A DNA stretch of 37,814 nt, taken from the IMG/VR virus record IMGVR_UViG_3300048504_000257, positions 1 through 37,814 of that record. One strand, 5' to 3'. Below, in pieces: positions 24,864 through 31,468 of the stretch. The stretch's first letter is position 1, and the number at the start of each line of letters is the position of its first letter. Source of the stretch: a virus. Made by a program: the position numbers and the translations under genes. The notes beneath the pieces were generated by a model, which saw only the letters and a program-made list of their open reading frames with translations, made no database searches and was not told where the DNA came from.

Positions 24864-27001
24864 TGCAGGGGTGGCTCCTCAGACATGGGTGGTATCTGCG
24901 GTTGCTCTTGTTGGGGTTGTTGCTCGCTTAGCATCTGGCGGAGAATGTCCTGCTCACCTTTGGCGTTAACCATGTTGGCCTGACGCTCTTCCTTCTCAAG
25001 ATTCCACTTGTCCTCATCCAGCATCATCTGAGCAAGGCGGATCTTCTTCTCAAAATCGACATCAATCTTGCCGTCCTTGTCCTGATCGCTGTACTTGAGG
25101 ACAGCTTCCTTCGGCATGAGGTCAACCTCAGTAGCGTACTTAGCGGCCCTGCCCTTAGCCTCTTCAGCTTGAGCCATGAGTACGGCGGTCTGCGCCTTCT
25201 GTAGCTCCATCTGTGCTTGGGCTTGAGCCTGTTGCTGTTGCTGTGCCGCTGGGTCTGGCTGACCCTGACCATCAATTACCTCAAGCAGTTTGTCTTTTGA
25301 GGTCACGTTCATGTGTTCGATGATCGCCTTAATCATTGCGCCATGCGCTGGTGACTGCGGCGGTATGACTTGTAGGATCTGAGCAAGCTGTTGCACCTCG
25401 TACTCACGCGCAATAACGCCCAGCGAGCTGATGACAGAGAAGTGATAATCCTTTGACGGATACTTCTCAGGATCGAACTGCATGTAGCGCCACGCAGTCT
25501 TTTTGATTAGCGGCTTAAAGAACGATTCTTGGAAGTTGACCAAGGTACGTCTTTGGCGCTTCATCACCGCGCCCATAGACATAGAGATACCAGCAGAGGT
25601 TGTGTCGCTAGACGGCCCCTTAGCCATCTCAGCGGCGTCCTGTGAACCTGTGGCCTGCTGGACCATCATCTGTAGGTTCTGAGCTTGGTTGAAGCTGATC
25701 TGATCTACCTGCCCAAACTTGAATGGCATGATGGATTCTTTGGGGTCACCGTTGGTCAAGATCATCTTGCCGGGACGCACCTCAAACTTATCCCCTCTTG
25801 GGATTCTTGTGGCATCTACAGCCATCATTGGATGAGTAGTCAGTGCCAGTGCGTCGATCCTTGCTCTCATCTCAGCATCAAGCGCCTTCTGGGACATATA
25901 TCCCTTCTCACAGACACCACGGCCCCAGAACCGACTAGGCACGACATCCCAAGGGAAGGCGGCAATAGGTCGGTCTTGGCACATATAGGGATTTGACTGC
26001 GCCTTTAGGATCTCACCGTTAGCGATAACAACAACGGCTTCTGTGTACTTGCCGTCCTCTAGGTTATCAACGCCCTCTTCCTTTAATTGCTCAGTAGGGA
26101 CGAGTCCGTAGTATCTTTTGACCCTGACCTTCCTGACAGGCTGGACTCTGATCTCTGAATCCGCGTCAATAGCGGGGTCACTAGCATCAAAACCGATAGG
26201 GGTATCACGGTAGATCCCCTGCTCCTGCATCTGCTCAATAGTGTGGATAGAGACAAACTCCTCAATACACACACCCATAGCACTGGTGACACAGGTAGCA
26301 GTGGGGTCAATCAAAAAGTTCTTTGGCTGGACAGGGTTCAGCTTAACAATGGGTCGGATTTTCTCCTCTACCCCATACTCAACCAGATTGGCCTCTTGGG
26401 GCATCCCCTCCATCTGTTGGGTGGCAGGGATGTACTCCTTGGAATCCTCAATAACGATCTCGCCAATGCCTGTACCGTATACAGCGGCGTTAATCAGGAT
26501 CTCACCAATAGCCGCACGGTAGTTAGCCCGCTCTAAATCCTTGTGTAGCTGGTCACGCACAGCAATCGACTCTGCTGGAGTCGGCTGGCTTGGTCCCGGC
26601 GGTGGCATTGGTGGCATTTGAGGTCCACCACCCATCCCCGGCATAGGCATTGGGGGTCCATTCGGGGCTTGTTGGCCTTGCGGGGGTGGGGGTGGGGTCT
26701 GTTGGCCCTCAATATCAAACATAAATGCCTGACTAAAGGACGCTGTTTCAATTTCGGCTACGGCAGACTCAACTGCCTGCTGAAGAGCAGGGGCAATAAT
26801 GCGCGAACGCTCTGATTGGCGGGTCTTGTCGCCTTCGGCCCAGATACCACGCCACAAACGGTAGTACTCGTCATGGGTATCTTCGTAATTTGCGGAGTAA
26901 TCATGCCGCCACTCCAAAGTCAGCGACTCAATCCACTCGGCAAGACCGTGATCTACGCCAATATGCTCTAAATTCTCGTATCTGCCTTCGTATTTAGCCA
27001 T
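24860..27001 (-). CDS. Portal protein (head-tail connector)
   Basis: A 713-residue protein directly after the large terminase. The body matches large podovirus portals: an N-terminal helical region with YYRLWRGIW, a middle part, then the QDAAEMAKG and RQRRTLVNFQESFFKPLI segments of the stem/crown. Residues about 103-145 are a Pro/Gly/Met-rich insertion. The C-terminal 130 residues are a Gln/Ala-rich coiled coil with an unusual DQDKDGKIDVD loop that resembles a calcium-binding (dockerin/EF-hand type) loop. It forms the ring through which DNA is packaged and ejected. Confidence 0.88.
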   Translation of the reverse strand: MAKYEGRYENLEHIGVDHGLAEWIESLTLEWRHDYSANYEDTHDEYYRLWRGIWAEGDKTRQSERSRIIAPALQQAVESAVAEIETASFSQAFMFDIEGQQTPPPPPQGQQAPNGPPMPMPGMGGGPQMPPMPPPGPSQPTPAESIAVRDQLHKDLERANYRAAIGEILINAAVYGTGIGEIVIEDSKEYIPATQQMEGMPQEANLVEYGVEEKIRPIVKLNPVQPKNFLIDPTATCVTSAMGVCIEEFVSIHTIEQMQEQGIYRDTPIGFDASDPAIDADSEIRVQPVRKVRVKRYYGLVPTEQLKEEGVDNLEDGKYTEAVVVIANGEILKAQSNPYMCQDRPIAAFPWDVVPSRFWGRGVCEKGYMSQKALDAEMRARIDALALTTHPMMAVDATRIPRGDKFEVRPGKMILTNGDPKESIMPFKFGQVDQISFNQAQNLQMMVQQATGSQDAAEMAKGPSSDTTSAGISMSMGAVMKRQRRTLVNFQESFFKPLIKKTAWRYMQFDPEKYPSKDYHFSVISSLGVIAREYEVQQLAQILQVIPPQSPAHGAMIKAIIEHMNVTSKDKLLEVIDGQGQPDPAAQQQQQAQAQAQMELQKAQTAVLMAQAEEAKGRAAKYATEVDLMPKEAVLKYSDQDKDGKIDVDFEKKIRLAQMMLDEDKWNLEKEERQANMVNAKGEQDILRQMLSEQQPQQEQPQIPPMSEEPPLQ

Positions 27002-27004
27002 TCT

Positions 27005-28255
27005 CTAAAATCCTACGGCATCGTCGAGCGGTTCCCACTCGTCAGCCAGTTCAATTCCGTCTAGGTAAGCAATCTGAGCTACTTGGTCACAGTAGCTAAG
27101 CGCGTCGAGGAGATCGTCATGCACTAAAGTTGATGGAAAGTTAGCGGCTTCGTCAATAAACCGTTCATTCCACGGTCCCTTCTTGAGCTGGATAAGGCCA
27201 TTGGCAAATCTGCCCTCTAATGCCCAAGCCACCCTGTCCTCTTTCTTGTTGTTACCGTGAGTAAGCTGTTCTATACGGAACACACGACCTTTACGGCGCA
27301 TCAAGTCAGTAAGGGGGGACATTACTGCCTGCTGAGCAATGCCTTTCTCTATGCCAACCTTCACAGGACGGTACTTTTCGACGGCGGCAAAGATTTCATT
27401 ACAGGTTTGGTCTAAAGACCACTGCCCAAATATGATGTCTTCTACCCACCAGCGGCCATCAGGGGTCACTTTGGTGACTGCCATAGCGGAGTTGTCCCGT
27501 TTTTTGGCCTTCCTCTGGCCTTGTTGCTTAAAGCCAGCAAGGTCAATGGTTATGTAGTGGTCGCCAATCTGACTTTTGCTGTCTTCGTAGTAGATAAATG
27601 AGTCCGGGTCGAACATCCCACCCGTCCTAGCATCAAAGCTAGCCAGAAATTCCTGCTGGAAGGCCCAAGCTGGCAGGGTCTGCCTTGCATGCTCTATCTC
27701 TTTGGGGTCAACAATGGGGTTATCAAAGCTGGTGAAGTGGAAATTCTCCCAGTCATCCCAAGATTCAGAGCCAGCATAGATATCATAGAAGTGGTTACGG
27801 CCCTCTGGCGTACCAATGAAGATAGCTGACCCCTTGCAGTCCGCTAAAGCCGGTCTGAGAATGCTCTCAAACACATCAGGCTTCATAAAAGCGTACTCAT
27901 CTAGAACTAAATGTTTTAAGGACACACCACGGAGGGTATCCGGGCGGTCAGCACCCTTGAGGTATATGACGTTGCCGCCAGCTAGGGTGATTTCTAGGTT
28001 GTTAACGTGGGACTTCTCAATAATGTCCCCCGCTATATCAAATATGGTGTTCCAGATTACGTCACGGGCCTGCCCTTGGGTGGGGGCTACATAGAACGTC
28101 TTACCCTTTTCCCCATTCAGGGCGCTTAGAATAAGGGATACAGCGGCTAAATGGGACTTTCCGGTACGCCGACCCGCCGCAATCACCTTAAAGCGAGCAT
28201 TGGACTGCATCACTTCCTGTTGCCACGGCAAAAGCTCTAGGTTTAAGTCAGTCAT
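27005..28255 (-). CDS. Terminase large subunit
   Basis: A 416-residue protein with both terminase activities. ATPase: Walker A AGRRTGKS (27-34), Walker B LVLDEY (116-121), coupling motif FIGTPEG (146-152). Nuclease of RNase H fold: Asp218 in TIDLAG, Glu293 in GIEKGI, and Asp390/Asp391/Asp394 in HDDLLDAL. It pumps DNA into the procapsid through the portal and cuts it. All key residues are present. The start overlaps the stop of the small gene upstream (ATGA). Confidence 0.95.
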   Translation of the reverse strand: MTDLNLELLPWQQEVMQSNARFKVIAAGRRTGKSHLAAVSLILSALNGEKGKTFYVAPTQGQARDVIWNTIFDIAGDIIEKSHVNNLEITLAGGNVIYLKGADRPDTLRGVSLKHLVLDEYAFMKPDVFESILRPALADCKGSAIFIGTPEGRNHFYDIYAGSESWDDWENFHFTSFDNPIVDPKEIEHARQTLPAWAFQQEFLASFDARTGGMFDPDSFIYYEDSKSQIGDHYITIDLAGFKQQGQRKAKKRDNSAMAVTKVTPDGRWWVEDIIFGQWSLDQTCNEIFAAVEKYRPVKVGIEKGIAQQAVMSPLTDLMRRKGRVFRIEQLTHGNNKKEDRVAWALEGRFANGLIQLKKGPWNERFIDEAANFPSTLVHDDLLDALSYCDQVAQIAYLDGIELADEWEPLDDAVGF

Positions 28256-28476
28256 GCGTAAGTGTCGATGACCCGGCCACGGGTCGAGTCTGTGGAAACT
28301 GTAGTATCAATGCCTTTTGCTGGGTAGGGCATCTTTGCTGAGTCAGCAGGGATCTGGCTGTTGTTAAGCACCTGCGGGTCCATAGCTGTATTGACCGCCG
28401 TGGTGTAAATCCCAGTTGGCTGTTGAAATTGGTTAGGCCAGCGAACCCCGGCAATGTTGATAGGGTCTGTAGCCAT
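28252..28476 (-). CDS. Small protein between terminase subunits
   Basis: A 74-residue, Pro/Asn/Gln/Thr-rich, probably poorly folded protein. It lies between the small and large terminase genes, overlapping the large subunit start by four bases. Genes in this position are frequent in podoviruses and may be minor head or packaging accessories; I recognise no domain. A longer in-frame alternative does not exist; another frame on the same strand (28248-28481) lacks gene-like sequence. Confidence 0.55.
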   Translation of the reverse strand: MATDPINIAGVRWPNQFQQPTGIYTTAVNTAMDPQVLNNSQIPADSAKMPYPAKGIDTTVSTDSTRGRVIDTYA

Positions 28477-28477
28477 C

Positions 28478-28900
28478 TCATTGTATGCTCACAACGTCTT
28501 GGCCGTTGACTTCAGCTAGAGGCTTTTCTTCTATAGAGCTGACTTGCAGGCCAGTGATGTTGATTTGGACAGCGGAGGATTTCTTATCCTCACCAGAGAA
28601 GGCTGTAGCAGGGAGAATACGATCAGCTATCAGCTTCATGGCCGCTACTTGGCCCTGATGCTCATCATCCATAGCCATATCAAAGAGTTTGGCTACAAAC
28701 GGCTCCAGCCTTGAAGAATTAAGAAATCTAGCCTTCAGCTCATGCATCTTCCTGCGCTGATCAGCCTGTGACATAACAGGCAGTTGCTCACCACGCTTAG
28801 CATAGTCAGCAGATTTCTTCATATCCTTAGTGTTCTTAGAGCTACGGCGAGCCTTACGCTCAGCCGCCTTCTCCATCACCTTGTCGGCAGAATCTACCAT
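28478..28900 (-). CDS. Terminase small subunit-like protein
   Basis: A protein of about 140 residues, helical and basic at the N-terminus (MEKAAERKARRSSKNTKDMK), with the helix AAMKLIADRILP near residue 93 that is typical of small terminase subunits, which recognise phage DNA for packaging. It is the first gene of the late block and precedes the large subunit. I choose the ATG at 28900, which has TAGGA at good spacing; an upstream GTG (28930) adds ten residues but has no ribosome site. Confidence 0.65.
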   Translation of the reverse strand: MVDSADKVMEKAAERKARRSSKNTKDMKKSADYAKRGEQLPVMSQADQRRKMHELKARFLNSSRLEPFVAKLFDMAMDDEHQGQVAAMKLIADRILPATAFSGEDKKSSAVQINITGLQVSSIEEKPLAEVNGQDVVSIQ

Positions 28901-29146
28901 AGGTAATCCTAACGAATACGTTAGGTCCACACTGTATTAGTAATTAGGTGGTGAGTGCAACCGAACAATCAGCTATATAGGGGGGATCATTATGGTAATA
29001 TTCCACAATTACTTGAAAACGCCCTTTGGTTTCTGATATTTTAGGTCGGACGGTGGCACTCGTAAGGAAGCGCATCGTAACACTGCAAGGATTGCACCCT
29101 GTAGCTACATCGCTCCCCCCAGATTGTTGATATCCAGTGGTAGCAA
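28901..29146. promoter_or_regulatory. Divergent control region, left part
   Basis: About 246 bases without a convincing gene. The late block must be transcribed leftward from here or from further right. On the minus strand CATAAT (28994-28989) could be a -10 box, but the matching -35 is poor (TTCAAG at 17 bases). An AT-rich run with alternating C and G blocks follows. The frame at 28944-29153 (minus) starts with TTG, has no ribosome site and is probably not a gene. Confidence 0.3.
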
Positions 29147-29371
29147 TCAACAATTGATTACTAGGTAGGTGGTTTTTCGTAATCTTACGAGGACGACTAC
29201 TCCTGATCGTTGACAGTCACGTACTCCGATCAACGGGTTTTCCAGTTTTCCACTTTTTTTTGTAGTAAAAGAGAGTGGCACCTTCCGTTCCACCAGAGGT
29301 CGGACCCCCTCCCCCCGGTTCTTCCGCACCTGACGGTGCAAAAGGGAGTCGGTTGACCCGATCGGTTCCAT
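29147..29371 (-). CDS. Possible small basic protein with a hairpin over its start
   Basis: A 74-codon frame preceded by a perfect AGGAGG seven bases before the ATG. The hairpin GGTTCC-AGAAT-GGAACC (minus strand 29380-29364) includes the end of that ribosome site and places the AUG at the loop edge, so translation could be gated. The product is basic (QVRKNRGEGVRPLVERKVP) with no recognised family. It begins exactly where the decayed mirror gene ends. Composition is not clearly gene-like, so this is a tentative call. Confidence 0.35.
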   Translation of the reverse strand: MEPIGSTDSLLHRQVRKNRGEGVRPLVERKVPLSFTTKKSGKLENPLIGVRDCQRSGVVVLVRLRKTTYLVINC

Positions 29372-29392
29372 TCTGGAACCTCCTCTGAGTCA

Positions 29393-29619
29393 CGGACAAA
29401 GCAACGCGGTACCCACGCGCCTAACCTAACGGTTAGTCATCGTGACCGCTTCGCCATAAACCATAATACGTACACTACGTTTCCGTATTCTGATTTCCGT
29501 CTTGTCTGTCAGTGTCTTACGTGGTCGCTTACTGCGTAAGCTCAACGTAGTGTCACGGCTCACAGCCCAGCTCTTCGACCACGCATAACGGGTTAAGCGT
29601 ACTCTTTGTTCTGTCCCAT
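29393..29619 (-). pseudogene. Decayed mirror copy of gene 29810-30061
   Basis: On the minus strand the copy starts at an ATG (29619) with AGGAG seven bases upstream and reads MGQNKEY, against MAQNKQY in the intact gene, then stops after eight codons. Further on, in a second frame, it reads IMVYGEAVTM (intact IMVHGETFTI), and in a third frame YRVALSVT (intact YNIALSET). So at least two frame shifts and several stops have accumulated. Protein-level similarity in three frames shows it was once a coding copy. Confidence 0.8.
29521..29583. repeat. Nested inverted repeats in the left arm
   Basis: CGTGGTCG (29520-29527) pairs with CGACCACG (29576-29583), and GCTTAC-TGC-GTAAGC (29527-29541) forms a six-pair hairpin inside it. 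ACACTACGTT (29472-29481) can pair with AACGTAGTGT (29544-29553), crossing the first helix. The hairpin with the same TGC loop and a compensating pair change occurs again at 30101-30115 (GTTTAC-TGC-GTAAAC). Confidence 0.6.
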
Positions 29620-29835
29620 GAGAAAGCTCCTAAGCAGTGAGTGCGAACACTCCTGTCGTAAGGAGTTGTTACGAATGTACCGCAGTCCATTCCGAACGCA
29701 ACCCGCAAGGGGTCGGTGGCGAGCCACCTTGCGTTAGTAATGGCCGGCGGTCCAATCGACAAGCTCCTAACGACAGGAGCATTCACACTAACTGCAAAGG
29801 ATTTTCATCATGGCACAGAACAAACAGTACAACCC
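29590..29835 (+). promoter_or_regulatory. Long branched leader hairpin covering the start of gene 29810
   Basis: Because of the inverted duplication, the leader can fold into one long interrupted helix. From outside inward: GGGTT/AACCC, GTACT/AGTAC, TTTGTTCTGT/ACAGAACAAA, CCATGA/TCATGG (this pairs the AUG at 29810), GAAA/TTTC, TCCT/AGGA (this pairs the ribosome site), GCAGT/ACTGC, AGTG/CACT, a 10-pair helix, AGGAG/CTCCT, ACCGC/GCGGT, CCATT/AATGG, AACGCAA/TTGCGTT. The tip is a three-way junction with hairpins CCC-GCAA-GGG (29702-29711, a GNRA loop) and GGTGGC-GA-GCCACC (29715-29728). Translation of the gene would need this helix opened. No clear sigma70 promoter is visible inside it. Confidence 0.6.
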
Positions 29836-30061
29836 TAACATGCGCGGTGCGATCTGGACTGAGAGCCGAGTCACCACTATCCACGACGACAAGACAGACA
29901 AGCCGAAAATCGTATCTCCCGCTTTCAGCGGGAAGATAATGGTTCATGGCGAAACGTTCACGATTCGCCTTTGGCCTGTCACAAGTGACAATCCAAAGTC
30001 GCCTGCGTACAACATTGCTTTGTCCGAGACTCGTTCATCTAACGCTTCCAAGGAAGCGTAA
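29810..30061 (+). CDS. First early-block protein, 83 aa, inverted-duplicated gene
   Basis: An 83-residue protein of unknown family. The N-terminus is Asn/Gln-rich (MAQNKQYNPNMRGAIW); the core FSGKIMVHGETFTIRLWPV followed by PAYNIALSE looks like a small beta-barrel (OB-like or DUF736-like pattern), which would fit nucleic-acid or partner binding, but this is a guess from shape. AAGGA lies eight bases before the ATG. It stands alone: a strong terminator follows its stop at once, and a long structured leader precedes it, so its expression is controlled separately. A decayed mirror copy lies on its left. Its position as first rightward gene suggests immediate early expression. Confidence 0.75.
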   Translation: MAQNKQYNPNMRGAIWTESRVTTIHDDKTDKPKIVSPAFSGKIMVHGETFTIRLWPVTSDNPKSPAYNIALSETRSSNASKEA

Positions 30062-30068
30062 GATTCAC

Positions 30069-30093
30069 GCCCGGCTTCGCCGGGCTTTTTTTT
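30069..30093 (+). terminator. Intrinsic terminator after gene 29810
   Basis: GCCCGG-CTTCG-CCGGGC stem with a tetraloop, followed by eight T. It begins eight bases after the stop codon. A textbook rho-independent terminator that isolates the first early gene from the rest. Confidence 0.95.
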
Positions 30094-30263
30094 GCTTCAC
30101 GTTTACTGCGTAAACGCTACGCAAAAATTCGGGTCAACCTCCGTACTCTTTACGAGTCCGGGGGTCCGCCCTCTTCCTCCTCTCCATTTTAAGGAGATGC
30201 CTAAACACGCCAACAGGCGATGCCTGACACACGCAACACACACGAACTACAAGGACACACACG
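30094..30263 (+). promoter_or_regulatory. Leader region before the second early gene
   Basis: About 170 bases with hairpins GTTTAC-TGC-GTAAAC (30101-30115) and ACTC-TTTAC-GAGT (30145-30157), then a pyrimidine-rich stretch. An AAGGAG at 30191-30196 touches an ATG with no spacer, so the 24-codon frame there is unlikely to be made. A promoter should lie here because the region follows a terminator, but no good -35/-10 pair is visible. Confidence 0.35.
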
Positions 30264-30446
30264 ATGGATGACTACATCGTTTGCACACGCATTGATGACA
30301 ACACATATCGCTGTAGCGATCAGCTCCACTGCGACTATGAAGATGCCAGACAGGAAGCCAATGACCTGTCATCAGAGTTTTCTGTACCACGCTTTGAATG
30401 CTGGGTGCAGACATACCAAGAGGGCTTGCCCCTCGCCAATCTGTAA
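30264..30446 (+). CDS. Small acidic protein, 60 aa
   Basis: A 60-residue acidic protein with a YRCSDQLHCDYEDARQEANDL segment in its middle and FECWVQTY near the end. The leader ACTACAAGGA precedes the ATG. It resembles other one-domain early phage proteins, but no family is recognised. Confidence 0.6.
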   Translation: MDDYIVCTRIDDNTYRCSDQLHCDYEDARQEANDLSSEFSVPRFECWVQTYQEGLPLANL

Positions 30447-30463
30447 TCACAAACTACAAGGAG
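30447..30463 (+). repeat. Repeated 17-bp translation leader, copy 1
   Basis: TCACAAACTACAAGGAG is identical to 31447-31463. Both place AGGAG 6-7 bases before an ATG. Shorter versions occur at 30245-30255 (ACTACAAGGA), 34332-34342 (ATCTACAAGGAG) and 34866-34877 (ACAACAAGGAG). Confidence 0.8.
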
Positions 30464-30469
30464 ACTCCT

Positions 30470-30670
30470 ATGAGTCAGTACCAATTACATCTACCACACC
30501 ACCAATCCATTGACCTGAATGACACAGAGGTGAGGCTTAGACACATCCCCGGCACACCATTCGATAACACAGTCAGGACATGCGAGCCGACTCACATCGA
30601 ATCCTTAATGCGCCGCATCATTGGCCCCCAGTTTGATGAACTGATAGCTGGACAGGAGGTGACCCAGTGA
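30470..30670 (+). CDS. Small protein, 66 aa
   Basis: A 66-residue His-rich protein (YQLHLPHHQSIDLND). The second half is RIIGPQFDELIAG. The start is the ATG at 30470, six bases after the repeated leader AGGAG; the frame is open further up (30398) but that start has no ribosome site. The stop overlaps the next gene (GTGA). Confidence 0.6.
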   Translation: MSQYQLHLPHHQSIDLNDTEVRLRHIPGTPFDNTVRTCEPTHIESLMRRIIGPQFDELIAGQEVTQ

Positions 30671-30870
30671 TCTACACCCTTCTCATAATCATCTTGATCG
30701 CTGTTGTCGGCTCGCTCATTAAGGAGAGGCAGTTAACACGGGCCTATAAGAAATCCCCGCTGTACGTTGCCTTTGAGCCAGAGAAATACCTAGCTGACAA
30801 GGCTAAGCAGGAGAAGCCTGTGCCGCCTGTCATCCGTCCCATCTCTAAAGACTATGAAGGCTGGAGCTAA
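30667..30870 (+). CDS. Small membrane protein, 67 aa
   Basis: A GTG-started gene coupled to the one before. Residues 2-17 (IYTLLIIILIAVVGSL) form one membrane span at the very N-terminus, followed by a basic, then Pro/Lys-rich soluble tail (YKKSPLYVAFEPEKYL ... PPVIRP). The form suits a signal-anchor inner membrane protein. It could be a holin-like or spanin-like lysis protein or a host-membrane modifier; nothing decides. Confidence 0.6.
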   Translation: MIYTLLIIILIAVVGSLIKERQLTRAYKKSPLYVAFEPEKYLADKAKQEKPVPPVIRPISKDYEGWS

Positions 30871-30968
30871 CCCGCTAGCGCGGGTCTTGCGCTCGCACCC
30901 CATCCGGTGGGTGGGGGCGCGATGCTCAGCCCCTTTCACATTTAATTAATTAATTAAGGAGTAACACT
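30870..30968 (+). promoter_or_regulatory. Gap with GC hairpins and (TTAA)4 tract
   Basis: The gap holds CCCGC-TAGC-GCGGG (30870-30883) and a second stem CACCC/GGGTG (30896-30913), neither followed by a T-run. Then comes a perfect (TTAA)4 at 30942-30957 that runs straight into GGAG and the ATG at 30969. The AT-rich tract probably keeps the ribosome site open; the hairpins may limit read-through. Confidence 0.45.
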
Positions 30969-31379
30969 ATGTCGTATCGCATTCGCGGAGAAGTCGCTGT
31001 TGATATTGAGGACTACCACTACAACGGTGACATTGAGGTTGCTTGTGATGTCGAGGGCATCAGCGAGTTGATGTCTGAGAACAACATCAGCACCCAAGAG
31101 GTGGTCGATTATCAGAACCAGTACACCGATGACACGTGCCGCTTCGATGTTGAGCGAGATGATGTCATCACACACATCGAACACCTTGGATTCAAAGAAA
31201 CAGAAGAGATCATTGCTCACTGCATGGGTCATCTGTCCTACCTGTTTGCCAAGGAAGCGAACATCTCTCACGAAATCCAGCAGGAAAAGGAAGCACTCAA
31301 GGCCAAGATGATGTTGGCTGAGGGCGAGCTACTCACACTCAAGGCTTCCAAACTTCCTGATATCCAACCTTCTAATTAG
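30969..31379 (+). CDS. Acidic early protein, 136 aa
   Basis: A 136-residue, strongly acidic protein. The N-terminal 50 residues look beta-rich (YRIRGEVAVDIEDYHYNGDI). The centre has a helical HIEHLGFKETEEIIAH segment. The C-terminus is a helix with heptad-like spacing (EIQQEKEALKAKMMLAEGEL). GGAG lies nine bases before the ATG. No family recognised. Highly acidic early phage proteins often mimic DNA or bind host enzymes, but this is speculation here. Confidence 0.65.
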   Translation: MSYRIRGEVAVDIEDYHYNGDIEVACDVEGISELMSENNISTQEVVDYQNQYTDDTCRFDVERDDVITHIEHLGFKETEEIIAHCMGHLSYLFAKEANISHEIQQEKEALKAKMMLAEGELLTLKASKLPDIQPSN

Positions 31380-31382
31380 TGC

Positions 31383-31411
31383 TTGCAATCTCGCTTGCTC
31401 TGTATTAGGAT
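31383..31411 (+). promoter_or_regulatory. Candidate sigma70 promoter before the ArdC-like gene
   Basis: TTGCAA and TAGGAT separated by 17 bases, each four of six to consensus, in the 89-base gap before 31469. A weak but well-spaced candidate. Confidence 0.35.
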
Positions 31412-31446
31412 GTACTCAGTGGTTAGTCGTTATTACTAGCCACTAC

Positions 31447-31463
31447 TCACAAACTACAAGGAG
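31447..31463 (+). repeat. Repeated 17-bp translation leader, copy 2
   Basis: TCACAAACTACAAGGAG, identical to 30447-30463, directly before the ArdC-like gene. Confidence 0.8.
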
Positions 31464-31468
31464 GCAAC

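Larger units (their letters stand above)
29393..30026. repeat. Imperfect inverted duplication of the first early gene and its leader
   Basis: The centre is near 29715. The right arm is the leader and gene 29810-30061; the left arm is the reverse-strand mirror. Exact inverted blocks include 29605-29614 with 29815-29824 (TTTGTTCTGT/ACAGAACAAA), 29650-29659 with 29770-29779 (CTCCTGTCGT/ACGACAGGAG), 29695-29701 with 29729-29735, and 29393-29404 with 30015-30026. A 27-base stretch at 29441-29467 matches 29936-29962 inverted at 23 positions. By hand count about 100 pairs form over the inner 135-base arm. Both arms have a ribosome site and ATG (29619 and 29810). Confidence 0.9.

Noticed and set aside
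28944-29153. 69-codon minus-strand frame in the divergent control region
   Set aside because: TTG start, no ribosome site, overlaps another frame, and no gene-like composition.
29210-29215. TTGACA as a -35 box
   Set aside because: No -10 element at 16-18 bases; the 17-base position reads ACGGGT.
29553-29939. Two overlapping frames on opposite strands (29553-29786 minus, 29637-29939 plus) whose translations look alike
   Set aside because: The likeness is a by-product of the inverted duplication: both read the mirrored leader. The frames run through the leader hairpin and out of frame across the real gene.
30197-30271. 24-codon frame (MPKHANRRCL...) before the 60-codon gene
   Set aside because: The AAGGAG touches the ATG with no spacer, so initiation is unlikely.
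30220-30513. 97-codon plus frame across two small genes
   Set aside because: No ribosome site; lies out of frame over two genes that have good leaders and coupling.
31133-31138. Second CACGTG as a further parS site
   Set aside because: The flanking bases do not match the parS arms, and it lies inside a gene.
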